From Dehalococcoidales bacterium (lineage in GTDB: Bacteria; Chloroflexota; Dehalococcoidia; Dehalococcoidales; UBA5760): a stretch of DNA of 6,595 bases. A program made the position numbers and the translations under genes. The first letter of the stretch is position 1; each line of letters begins with the position of its first letter. This document shows, piece after piece, positions 1 to 5,457 of this stretch. The notes under the pieces were generated by a model that had not been told where the DNA came from, searched no databases, and saw only the letters and a program-made list of their open reading frames with translations. The stretch is taken from assembly GCA_028717305.1 (NCBI GenBank), contig JAQUOC010000078.1:1-6595 (forward strand), in the 5' to 3' direction.

Positions 1-33
1 ATCAATTTCAGGCAATTGTCACATTGAAATTAT

Positions 34-86
34 GTTCGCTAACGCAGATTGTACTCCATTTTTTATGATAGTCTGCGTTAGCGAAC
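34..86. repeat. Perfect 15-bp inverted repeat (stem-loop) downstream of the oxidoreductase gene
   Basis: The arms at 34-48 (GTTCGCTAACGCAGA) and 72-86 are exact reverse complements, separated by 23 bases. The repeat lies about 40 bp beyond the stop codon of the minus-strand oxidoreductase, so it would form a long hairpin in the 3' end of that transcript. There is no clear T-run after it on the minus strand, and the loop is long for an intrinsic terminator. It could be an mRNA-stabilising hairpin, a protein-binding site or a copy of a dispersed palindromic repeat. A weaker 7-bp inverted repeat (4-10 with 25-31) lies just to its left. Nothing else is seen in 1-126. Confidence 0.7.
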
Positions 87-126
87 TTTGACTTAAAAAG
101 CTGGACTTAGAGAAATATAACGATGA

Positions 127-1623
127 TTATTCCGAGATAACGAACTTCTTACCCTCTTTCTTACAGATGCGCTGGATGATGGTCTTTCCTGATTTTGCAT
201 TATCGAAGAGGGAACCCATCATGGTGGCCCACACTCCAACAAAGTAGAAATTGGCTAGACCCGGCAGTGTTGTCTTGAATTTCTTATCCGAAAGCTCTGC
301 CTTTATGCTGAATTCAAACTTCCTGTTCGGGAAATTGAACCACCCCTGGGTTCCTCCCATATAGCGTTCCCATGTCATCAGAGTCGAAACGTCGATAACC
401 TCGACCTGGTCTTTTATCCCCGGGAAGTGATTATCCAGGATGTCGATTACCTGTTCAGCGACATGCTGCTTTTGCTGTCTGTATGCTTCTCTATCGCCAT
501 TGTAGAGTTGTTTCCAGTAGGCGTAGCTGGCCGGCAGTTCAACCTTTATGGTGCCCTTGCCGGGCGGGGCCATGCTTTTGTCGAAACCGTATAGCTGCGC
601 CTCGATGCTCTCGTATTTGTGGTTGGTTATAGTTACAGGCTGTTCGAGCAACAATACCAGGGACGATGGCTCGGCGGTTAAGTCACGATTAACCCCCAGA
701 AAAACGTCAATAGCAAAGGGAGTTTCATCAGCCAATGGTGTGCAGTAGTCACGCACGGTATCGTTTATGTACTTGCCATCCAGCATTTCGAGGATCGTCT
801 TGCGCCCGTCAGCGTTTGAGATAACGACGTCCGCCCTATGCTCGCTCCCGTCAGCAAGCCTGATTCCCACCGCCTTGTCGTTCTCAACCAGAATCTTCTC
901 GACCTGGCTGCTGTAATTTACCTTCCCTCCTAAAGCCAGGTAGCGTCTCTCGATAGATTTCGCAAATTCAGCGGCTCCGCCCACCGGCCATCGGATGTCA
1001 CCGTCTAATCCGCCGGCATGCCTTAAAAGGTGAAAGAAGAGGGGGCCATCCGGATTTGAATAGACGAGTTCAGCAAAAGCTTTTCTAAGAAAGGGATCGG
1101 AGAACCGTTCCGCAAAACAGCGCATGTCCATCTTCATCCATTTTCGGACGGAAAGCATTGCCGGAAATCTTAGCATCATTGTCCAGAATGATCCCTCGAG
1201 CATAGTATCGCCGATTTTACTCTTGGAAAATGCCTCGATAGCACCAACATATTGCTTAATTGCCTTTGAGTCTGCCGGAGATAATTTGAGTAGAGTTTCT
1301 TCCAGCCTCTCGAGGTCGTAATAATCCTTGAATAGCCTCCCATCGGCCGAGGCCACTGCTGTGCAAGTTTCGACAGTTACCAGTTCTCGAGGCATCGCAC
1401 CAATTTCGTGCCACAGCCGATATGCACTCGAGGCTGGCTTGCAGCCGAAGAAATGGTGCATACAGGCGTCGAAGGTGTGGCCTTTACGCTTCCACGATGC
1501 ACATTGGCCTCCCGGTTTGGTGTGCATCTCAAAAATCTGCGTTTCGTATCCGTTCATCTGACCATAGATGCCGGCAGCCATACCACCCATGCCAGCCCCG
1601 ATAATGATTATTGACTTGGCCAT
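127..1623 (-). CDS. Phytoene desaturase-like NAD(P)/FAD-dependent oxidoreductase
   Basis: This is a 498-residue flavoprotein of the CrtI/phytoene dehydrogenase-like group (COG1233 type), near full length for the family. Residues 5-14 form a beta-strand followed by GAGMGG (G9, G11, G14), the FAD dinucleotide-binding motif. E32 sits where the acidic residue binding the adenosine ribose is expected, and PGG follows at 37-39. The C-terminal FAD segment is at about 459-479 (FYFVGVWATMMGSLFDNAKSG), near the CrtI C-terminal motif but without its usual HPGGG run. I chose the Met at 1623 because AAAGGA lies 6 bases upstream (1630-1635); the Met five codons earlier (1638) lies in that stretch and would make the start overlap the upstream stop. 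The protein is probably cytosolic or membrane-associated and redox-active on a lipid or isoprenoid. The substrate is unknown and 'carotenoid' should not be assumed. It is probably cotranscribed with the flavodoxin remnant. Confidence 0.9.
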   Translation of the reverse strand: MAKSIIIIGAGMGGMAAGIYGQMNGYETQIFEMHTKPGGQCASWKRKGHTFDACMHHFFGCKPASSAYRLWHEIGAMPRELVTVETCTAVASADGRLFKDYYDLERLEETLLKLSPADSKAIKQYVGAIEAFSKSKIGDTMLEGSFWTMMLRFPAMLSVRKWMKMDMRCFAERFSDPFLRKAFAELVYSNPDGPLFFHLLRHAGGLDGDIRWPVGGAAEFAKSIERRYLALGGKVNYSSQVEKILVENDKAVGIRLADGSEHRADVVISNADGRKTILEMLDGKYINDTVRDYCTPLADETPFAIDVFLGVNRDLTAEPSSLVLLLEQPVTITNHKYESIEAQLYGFDKSMAPPGKGTIKVELPASYAYWKQLYNGDREAYRQQKQHVAEQVIDILDNHFPGIKDQVEVIDVSTLMTWERYMGGTQGWFNFPNRKFEFSIKAELSDKKFKTTLPGLANFYFVGVWATMMGSLFDNAKSGKTIIQRICKKEGKKFVISE

Positions 1624-1629
1624 TGCTTT

Positions 1630-1635
1630 TCCTTT
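1630..1635 (-). promoter_or_regulatory. Ribosome binding site that fixes the oxidoreductase start
   Basis: AAAGGA on the minus strand ends 6 bases before the ATG at 1623. It touches the TGA stop (1635-1637) of the upstream flavodoxin remnant, so translation of the two reading frames may be coupled. Confidence 0.6.
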
Positions 1636-1799
1636 CATGACGGGATCTCATTCGGCTTCATATCCCGGACGTGGTGAACGTCGACCTTGACTTCCCTGGC
1701 TTCCATCTGCTTCTTAAATTCTTCAGCGATCATGGCTCCGTTTCCATAGTGTGAAGCGTGAAAATACTCGATCTTCATAGTTACGAAGCTTCCTACCAT
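1635..1799 (-). pseudogene. Truncated flavodoxin (N-terminal third only)
   Basis: The frame encodes 54 residues that match the start of a flavodoxin-fold protein: a first beta-strand (KIEYFHAS, residues 9-16), an FMN phosphate-loop-like segment S16-H-Y-G19-N20-G21, an amphipathic helix (AMIAEEFKKQMEAR), and a second strand with VHHVRDMKP. Flavodoxins are usually about 140-200 residues, so roughly two thirds are missing, including the loops that hold the isoalloxazine ring. The frame stops directly at the ribosome binding site of the oxidoreductase, and no further flavodoxin sequence appears in another frame, so a deletion is more likely than a frameshift. The start at 1799 is preceded by a strong AAGGGAGGG (1807-1815) with a 7-base gap; Met8 is an alternative. 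The expression signals are intact, so a short peptide may still be made and serve as a leader for the oxidoreductase. It is unlikely to bind FMN. Confidence 0.7.
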
Positions 1800-1899
1800 C
1801 AAGGTTCCCTCCCTTAGTTCCATCGCTTGTCGTGGATTTCCCGGTCTCCGGTCCGCAAATATTGCGCTGCTCAAAATACTGCCACCTATTAGTGGAATT

Positions 1900-1928
1900 A
1901 TTATTTCATAACACAATAAATGTCTCAA
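1900..1928 (-). promoter_or_regulatory. Sigma70-type promoter for the flavodoxin remnant/oxidoreductase unit
   Basis: On the minus strand, TTGAGA (1923-1928, five of six consensus bases) is followed by a 17-bp spacer and AATAAT (1900-1905, five of six). The predicted transcript start near 1893 leaves a leader of about 95 bases before the start at 1799. The call is by sequence match only. Confidence 0.5.
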
Positions 1929-2139
1929 ATCTTAAAGCTAACCTATATCGTGTGTAAGCAAACATCTTGGTCGTTAAGGGTAACGAAATAGCGATTTGTA
2001 TGTATCGATGAAACCGTAATAAAATGAAATGGATTAATGTAGTATAGCCCGAATGCAACCGGGATTGAGCCGAATATTTTTTGGTATTGAGAGGTTGCCA
2101 CACTATTAAAATCTCCATATCTATGAACGAAGAGGGCGC
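1929..2139. other. AT-rich divergent intergenic region
   Basis: This stretch separates the minus-strand flavodoxin/oxidoreductase unit from the plus-strand transglutaminase-like gene. With the leader at 1800-1899 it makes about 340 bp without a convincing gene. A weak plus-strand promoter candidate is TTGGTA at about 2080 with TATTAA 17 bp downstream. An ATG at 2123 opens a six-codon frame whose TGA overlaps the ATG at 2140. Two minus-strand open frames cross the region, but their composition is not protein-like and they lack ribosome binding sites. Confidence 0.4.
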
Positions 2140-2691
2140 ATGATATATCCTGATTCTTTGTCATCTCTCGCTAAAGAGCTTTATATCGGTGAATATAATG
2201 ATTACGACGACCAGGTAAAACAGGCTGTCGTTGACTATGAATGGGTTAAAGAGAAAGTATTATATCGCTTTTCATATTGGGGTGTACCGGGGCAAACATT
2301 AGTTGAAATGTCCGGGGCTTCCGGGGCCAAATCGGAGCTACTCGGGGAATTACTTGAGCTGCACGGTATATCAGCACAATACATGGAAGGAAGACCACTA
2401 CCTGATTCCGTGCCGTTAACTAGAGTACCTGCCCTGAACAGTCATTTTTGGGTAGAAGCCAGAATAGGTAAGGATTGGCTTACGCTGGACCCCACACCTG
2501 ATAGCGGACTCGTTCACCTGCTTGGTGATACATCGCCGGGGACTCACTTAATAGATCCCAGATATATCGGCAGATGGAACAAGATACCGGATTATTATAA
2601 GAAATGTTTCAATCATCCTCTACTTATACCGGTTAGATTTGTCAGTAATCTGAAGCTGGCGTACTATAGAAGACAAAGGACTTCCCGCTAG
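2140..2691 (+). CDS. Transglutaminase-like (papain-fold) protein with Ser at the catalytic Cys position
   Basis: The 183-residue product carries the core of a transglutaminase-like domain. Residues 57-77 (GASGAKSELLGELLELHGI) align by eye with the family pattern G-x-C-x-x-K/A followed by a helix ending in GI-x-A-R. H102 lies in NSHFWVEA and D117 in LTLDPT, the usual His and Asp of the triad. The nucleophile position is S61 (codon TCC, 2320-2322) instead of Cys, so the protein is either a catalytically dead binding or scaffold member or uses Ser. There is no signal peptide or clear membrane segment. The C-terminus is basic (YYRRQRTSR). The start has only a weak ribosome binding site (GAAGAGGG, close to the ATG), and the frame is open back to a stop at 2107, with no better start in that stretch. 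The role is unknown. It is the first of two plus-strand genes, but 199 bp separate it from the next. Confidence 0.7.
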   Translation: MIYPDSLSSLAKELYIGEYNDYDDQVKQAVVDYEWVKEKVLYRFSYWGVPGQTLVEMSGASGAKSELLGELLELHGISAQYMEGRPLPDSVPLTRVPALNSHFWVEARIGKDWLTLDPTPDSGLVHLLGDTSPGTHLIDPRYIGRWNKIPDYYKKCFNHPLLIPVRFVSNLKLAYYRRQRTSR

Positions 2692-2831
2692 ACGCTGCTA
2701 CGGACTGTCCTGTCACGCTTGCTTACATTGTGCAATTGTCCTACTGGTATGTCTGGATTGAGTATCGAATAGAACTCAATGATGTCCGGAACCGGATACT
2801 CTCCGGCGAGTTGAACTGCTTCTGAAACCAT
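2688..2831 (-). other. Possible 47-codon remnant ORF in the gap between two plus-strand genes
   Basis: The 199-bp gap at 2692-2890 holds no gene on the plus strand. On the minus strand an ATG at 2831 opens 47 codons with protein-like composition (for example LAGEYPVPDIIEFYSI and NPDIPVGQLHN). The frame stays open upstream to a stop near 2875. There is no good ribosome binding site, and its stop overlaps the stop codon of the transglutaminase-like gene. It may be a fragment of a decayed gene or chance. The gap also has a palindrome, TTCTTA-C-TAAGAA (2836-2848), about 40 bp before the next start, which could be an operator. Confidence 0.2.
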
Positions 2832-2890
2832 TGTATTCTTACTAAGAAAGAACTGCCCTACTATCGGGAATTATCGGTTTTGGTACGAGT

Positions 2891-3964
2891 GTGAAAGTAG
2901 TAATTGTCGGCGCCGGCCCCGCCGGACTGATTACCGCCTTAAATCTTCTCCAGCGTGGCATAAGGCCGCTGGTCCTGGAGAAGGGTGCCGAGGTTAAGTC
3001 AAAGGCCTGTTCGGAGGGCTGCAGTCTCCAGTCGCTGCAACAGGTACCGTTTAGATCTGAACCCTATATATCAAGAGTGCTGAAAGGCGCCAAGCTGGTC
3101 TTTCCCGGTGATTACGCAAGCTTCGTGCCTAAAGAGTGTGCCGTTCTGAATAGAACCGATTGGCTCAGAGGAATGGCGGAAGACGTCAGGCTGAAAGGCG
3201 GCGAGATTAAGCTGGACTCGGAAGTTGTAGATATAGATGAGCACGGTCTCGAGTTAGGGAACGGAGAATATATTGACTACCAGGTTCTGATCGGAGCTGA
3301 CGGTCCTGATTCACTCATCGCCAGGCATCTGGGTGTGAAGCACAACCTGGTTGCAGCATCGCAATACCAGCTGGCGATTGATACCTCGGGTATGGATTAC
3401 ATTGAGTTTCACTTCGATAAGAGATTCGGCTATGGTTATCCCTGGGTATTCCCCAAGGTTGGCGTTGCTAATGTCGGGGTGGAAGGAGACTTTGACACGC
3501 TCGACTCCTTCCTGAGGTACCGGGGTTTGGATAAGCAGACTGTAGTCAAAAAAGAGTCCGGATTTATTCCCGGTTCGGGGATCAGTAAATTGGTTCAGCA
3601 AAATATCGCCTTAATCGGAGATGCGGCGTCTATGCCTAATCCTACCTCGCTGGGCGGACTGACTCCCATCATCTGCGCCAGCCGGATATTGGCCGGACAC
3701 ATCGATAGCCTGGCAGCATATCAAGCCGAGATTAAGCGTCACCCGATGGCCAATCCCGTACTGCTGAAGCCCAGGCAGACCCTGATGAGTTTCAGCAGTC
3801 AAGACCTGGCCAACATCGGGAAGTTCCTGGCCGGGTTCGAGTATGGGGTGAAGCCCAGCCCGGAGTTAATAAAAATCGCCAGATATCCTTCCTTACTTAT
3901 GAAGCTCCCCAGGTTAAGGACGATTTACCGGGCCGGAATCATTACCGAAGACTACGGTTGGTGA
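2891..3964 (+). CDS. Geranylgeranyl reductase family FAD-dependent oxidoreductase
   Basis: The 357-residue protein belongs to the geranylgeranyl-reductase/p-hydroxybenzoate-hydroxylase fold group and is close to the shorter family members in length. Visible motifs are GAGPAG at residues 7-12 (FAD binding), E30 at the end of the second strand, a K-x-C-S-E-G-C segment at 38-44 that resembles the K-x-C-G-E-G motif of archaeal and bacterial geranylgeranyl reductases, GADGPDS at 135-141, and GDAASMPNPTSLGGL from residue 243 (the second FAD motif). Family members saturate prenyl chains of quinones, chlorophyll or lipids; the substrate here is not known. There is no signal peptide. The start is GTG with no clear Shine-Dalgarno sequence, but residues right after it enter the first beta-strand, so it cannot be much later. 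The stop lies 89 bp before the tRNA remnant, so this is the last chromosomal gene before the inserted element. Confidence 0.88.
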   Translation: MKVVIVGAGPAGLITALNLLQRGIRPLVLEKGAEVKSKACSEGCSLQSLQQVPFRSEPYISRVLKGAKLVFPGDYASFVPKECAVLNRTDWLRGMAEDVRLKGGEIKLDSEVVDIDEHGLELGNGEYIDYQVLIGADGPDSLIARHLGVKHNLVAASQYQLAIDTSGMDYIEFHFDKRFGYGYPWVFPKVGVANVGVEGDFDTLDSFLRYRGLDKQTVVKKESGFIPGSGISKLVQQNIALIGDAASMPNPTSLGGLTPIICASRILAGHIDSLAAYQAEIKRHPMANPVLLKPRQTLMSFSSQDLANIGKFLAGFEYGVKPSPELIKIARYPSLLMKLPRLRTIYRAGIITEDYGW

Positions 3965-4024
3965 AGCAATGGCTCAGCGCAGCTACGTATCCAATGATTG
4001 CGAGCCAGTGGTATTCTGAAGAGA

Positions 4025-4041
4025 AGACAGGAGTTCTGTCT
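4025..4041 (-). terminator. Short hairpin just beyond the tRNA 3' end
   Basis: AGACAG (4025-4030) and CTGTCT (4036-4041) form a perfect 6-bp stem with a 5-base loop. In the minus direction it follows the tRNA CCA end by about 11 bases and is followed by a pyrimidine-rich TCTTC stretch rather than a clean T-run. It could be the remains of the terminator or processing signal of the original tRNA-Ile transcript. In the plus direction it also follows the flavoprotein gene by about 60 bp. The evidence is weak. Confidence 0.25.
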
Positions 4042-4052
4042 ATTGTCAAGTA

Positions 4053-4097
4053 TGGTGGGCCATCCTGGGATCGAACCAGGGACCTCAGTCTTATCAG
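4053..4097 (-). tRNA. 3' remnant of tRNA-Ile(GAU); probable attachment site of the element
   Basis: Read on the minus strand, this stretch gives an anticodon loop CTGATAA (4091-4097, anticodon GAT), the 3' anticodon-stem strand GACTG, a variable loop AGGTC, a T-arm with paired CCTGG/CCAGG around TTCGATC, the 3' acceptor strand ATGGCCC, discriminator A, and an encoded CCA (4053-4055). The sequence before the anticodon loop (4098 onward) cannot pair with GACTG and has no D-arm or 5' acceptor strand (GGGCCAT expected), so this is not a functional tRNA. Tyrosine-recombinase elements commonly recombine within tRNA genes, often at the anticodon loop, restoring the tRNA at one end and leaving a 3' copy at the other. 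This fragment matches that 3' copy. The intact gene should lie at the far right end of the element, outside the window. Confidence 0.85.
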
Positions 4098-4149
4098 GTT
4101 GCCCAGAGGTAAACAAGCAGGGAAAGTATCCCCCTTTCTTAGTATTTTG

Positions 4150-4422
4150 CTACCTTGGTGGATAAAACTTTTTGGCATTGATATTAGGATAAGAGTCTAC
4201 TTTCCAGTCCTCAATTCTCGGAAGAGTCGCGCATGAATTTAAGTCGCAGTTAGGGCAATAAAAACTCACATCGATCCCCTTTTCGCCTTCCCACCAAACG
4301 CTAACCTCAGTTTCAAAATATCCGCAACAAGGACATTTCGCAACCCTCTTAAGAACTGGCATGGGATTATTTTCGTCTGTGTCTAGCTCTTCTGCGGGTA
4401 GTGTTAAAACCCTTTCAACCAT
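4150..4422 (-). CDS. Small zinc-ribbon protein of unknown function
   Basis: The 90-residue protein has two cysteine knuckles, C30-P-C-C33-G and C56-P-N-C59, about 22 residues apart, the pattern of a zinc ribbon. C32 and C64 are extra cysteines. The loop between the knuckles is rich in aromatic and acidic residues (VWWEGEKGIDV). The first 20 residues are acidic. There are no membrane segments. AAAGGAGT (4428-4435) sits 5 bases before the ATG, a strong translation signal. The gene is 52 bp inside the tRNA remnant and lies downstream of the 231-aa gene on the same strand, presumably in one operon driven from 5206-5233. Small zinc ribbons are common phage accessory proteins and may bind nucleic acid or partner proteins. 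No specific family is recognised. Confidence 0.7.
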   Translation of the reverse strand: MVERVLTLPAEELDTDENNPMPVLKRVAKCPCCGYFETEVSVWWEGEKGIDVSFYCPNCDLNSCATLPRIEDWKVDSYPNINAKKFYPPR

Positions 4423-4469
4423 TTTTTACTCCTTTTAGTTTATTGGCATTCCTGGTTTATTTATTTCGG

Positions 4470-4492
4470 CTATATCATTGTGCACCTCCTTT
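4470..4492 (-). promoter_or_regulatory. Strong Shine-Dalgarno followed by an ATG-ATA-TAG minimal frame
   Basis: AAAGGAGGTG (4483-4492, minus strand) is nearly perfect. Six bases after AGGAGG come ATG ATA TAG (4478-4470). The ATG overlaps the TGA stop of the 231-aa gene as ATGA, the usual sign of translational coupling, but the new frame stops after two codons. It may be the remains of a lost third gene, or a ribosome-loading or regulatory element between the two operon genes. The bases of the Shine-Dalgarno also encode the end (KGGAQ) of the upstream protein. Confidence 0.4.
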
Positions 4493-5170
4493 ATTCATGG
4501 GTACCTTTTTGATCACTGTGCCGCCTTGTTTTAGGGTTTCAATATCTTCCTCCGTTAACTCTTTTTTCTGAGATTCACTCAATACAAATTCAGCCTTTTC
4601 ACCAGGTTGCAAAGGCTCTACTTTAACTTCATACGGAATTCTCCCGACGCCTCTATACATTTCCGCCGGGGACGGGAGTAAGTCCTTCTTAACTACATGC
4701 ATAACGATAGTTTCTTTTTGCACGTCAGGGTCAACTATAGCATGGTGGAATCTAGATTTAAGGGATGCTGCTGTTACGGGGTCAAAAGCGTGTGCCTTAT
4801 TCCAATTTTGCGAAAGGCCCTTCCAGTTAATACGTCCCAGAATATACCATTTCGCAGGTTTAGTGTCCTGACCGATAGCCTTTGTATTACTTATTACGAA
4901 TCCAATTAGGTATAGCCTTTTGTTAGGGGACCGTGGACGCATCTTTCGTTTTGACGTCCGTGGCGCCTTGGTTTGTTTCATTCCAGTATCTGCTTCCTTT
5001 AACTTTACATAGGTCACTATGGCGTCTTTCATATCATCCTCTTCCACCTGGGGGTCATCAAGTTGATATTCTTTCTCCAATGTCTGCCGCAGTAGTTTGT
5101 TGAACTGCCAACCCGTTTGACGCTCCATCTTTGACCATATATTCGCTTTTTGACTTTCGCTTAACCCCAC
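4475..5170 (-). CDS. Uncharacterised 231-residue phage-associated protein
   Basis: I do not recognise a family. The N-terminal 45 residues are predicted mostly helical (GLSESQKANIWSKM and FNKLLRQTLEKEY). A very basic linker follows at about residues 66-86 (KQTKAPRTSKRKMRPRSPNK). The central part alternates strand-like stretches (LYLIGFVISN, AKWYILGRINW, ETIVMHVVKKDL), and the tail is acidic to mixed (LTEEDIETLKQGG). The basic linker suggests nucleic-acid contact, but that is inference. The motif LSESQK occurs twice, near the N-terminus and near residue 200, with different codons. There are no cysteines and no membrane segments. The GTG start at 5170 is chosen because AAGGAG lies 7 bases upstream; a longer frame from a TTG at 5206 would overlap the -10 box of its own promoter. 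It is the first gene of the minus-strand operon, with the zinc-ribbon gene downstream. Confidence 0.7.
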   Translation of the reverse strand: MGLSESQKANIWSKMERQTGWQFNKLLRQTLEKEYQLDDPQVEEDDMKDAIVTYVKLKEADTGMKQTKAPRTSKRKMRPRSPNKRLYLIGFVISNTKAIGQDTKPAKWYILGRINWKGLSQNWNKAHAFDPVTAASLKSRFHHAIVDPDVQKETIVMHVVKKDLLPSPAEMYRGVGRIPYEVKVEPLQPGEKAEFVLSESQKKELTEEDIETLKQGGTVIKKVPMNKGGAQ

Positions 5171-5177
5171 TGTAAAG

Positions 5178-5183
5178 CTCCTT
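5178..5183 (-). promoter_or_regulatory. Ribosome binding site that fixes the GTG start at 5170
   Basis: AAGGAG on the minus strand, 7 bases before GTG. It lies about 20 bases downstream of the predicted transcript start (near 5199), which excludes the longer TTG-initiated frame. Confidence 0.7.
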
Positions 5184-5197
5184 GTAATTAGTCCAAT

Positions 5198-5225
5198 TTG
5201 AACCAATTATAGCATATGCTATGCT
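5198..5225 (+). promoter_or_regulatory. Candidate rightward promoter for the tail genes
   Basis: TTGAAC (5198-5203) and TATGCT (5220-5225) are separated by 16 bp on the plus strand; each matches four of six consensus bases. It overlaps the stronger leftward promoter almost completely, so the two could not easily be occupied by polymerase together. The predicted transcript would begin near 5232 and lead into the gene at 5284. Confidence 0.35.
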
Positions 5226-5233
5226 TTTGTCAA
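5206..5233 (-). promoter_or_regulatory. Consensus sigma70 promoter for the leftward operon
   Basis: On the minus strand, TTGACA (5228-5233) and TATAAT (5206-5211) are both perfect consensus hexamers with a 16-bp spacer. Transcription would start near 5199, giving a leader of roughly 30 bases before the GTG at 5170. A consensus promoter driving the leftward genes would fit expression from the integrated state, as for lysogenic or moron genes; this is inference. Confidence 0.8.
5209..5222. promoter_or_regulatory. 14-bp perfect palindrome, probable operator
   Basis: ATAGCATATGCTAT is its own reverse complement. It lies inside the spacer of both promoter candidates and touches the -10 of each, so a dimeric regulator bound there would block transcription in both directions. 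No recognised repressor gene is in the window; the regulator could be encoded elsewhere in the element or by the host. Confidence 0.5.
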
Positions 5234-5283
5234 GAGGGGAATTAGGGGTTGACCGGGAAAGGTCCTCCAGGAAAGATCAAGCT

Positions 5284-5457
5284 ATGCCTAGAGGCAGAAG
5301 AAGTCAGAGAATAAAACGCAGTCGCGTTAGAGCTGTAATTCTAGGCGCAGAAAAGAATCCCCTTTGGCGAAAAGGTGGTCGCAAGGGTGGGGGAATAATC
5401 TCAAATCCGGTAGTCGTAGCTATAGTTAATAGATGGGAGATAGAAAATGAAAGATGA
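5284..5457 (+). CDS. Small, strongly basic protein of unknown function
   Basis: The 57-residue product begins with a dense Arg/Lys stretch (PRGRRSQRIKRSRVR), then a short strand (AVILG), a second Lys/Gly-rich patch (WRKGGRKGGG), and a hydrophobic segment (ISNPVVVAIVNRW). It may contact nucleic acid or an acidic partner. The ATG at 5284 is preceded by a poor Shine-Dalgarno (AGGA, 11 bases away). An in-frame ATG at 5221 is open but lies in the promoter region. Its last 11 bases overlap the next gene, as expected for a coupled phage operon. Its position, two genes before the tape measure, is where tail completion or assembly-chaperone genes often sit, but it is short for those and no family is recognised. 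Confidence 0.5.
   Translation: MPRGRRSQRIKRSRVRAVILGAEKNPLWRKGGRKGGGIISNPVVVAIVNRWEIENER

Noticed and set aside
1906..2164. Two overlapping minus-strand frames of 70-73 codons in the divergent intergenic region
   Set aside because: They overlap each other in different frames, lack ribosome binding sites, have compositions unlike the neighbouring proteins, and cover the promoter region of the flavodoxin unit.
4053..4140. A complete tRNA-Ile gene
   Set aside because: No 5' acceptor strand, D-arm or matching 5' anticodon-stem strand follows the anticodon loop, and the sequence there (GCAAC) does not pair with GACTG.
3942..4236. Open frames on both strands across the tRNA remnant, including a plus-strand frame with PSWDRTRDL
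   Set aside because: That peptide is a well-known false translation of the antisense strand of a tRNA T-arm; the frames cross the junction and have no supporting start signals.
4475..5206. The longer, TTG-initiated form of the 231-aa protein
   Set aside because: Its start lies inside the -10 box and upstream of the predicted transcript start, whereas the GTG at 5170 has a good Shine-Dalgarno.
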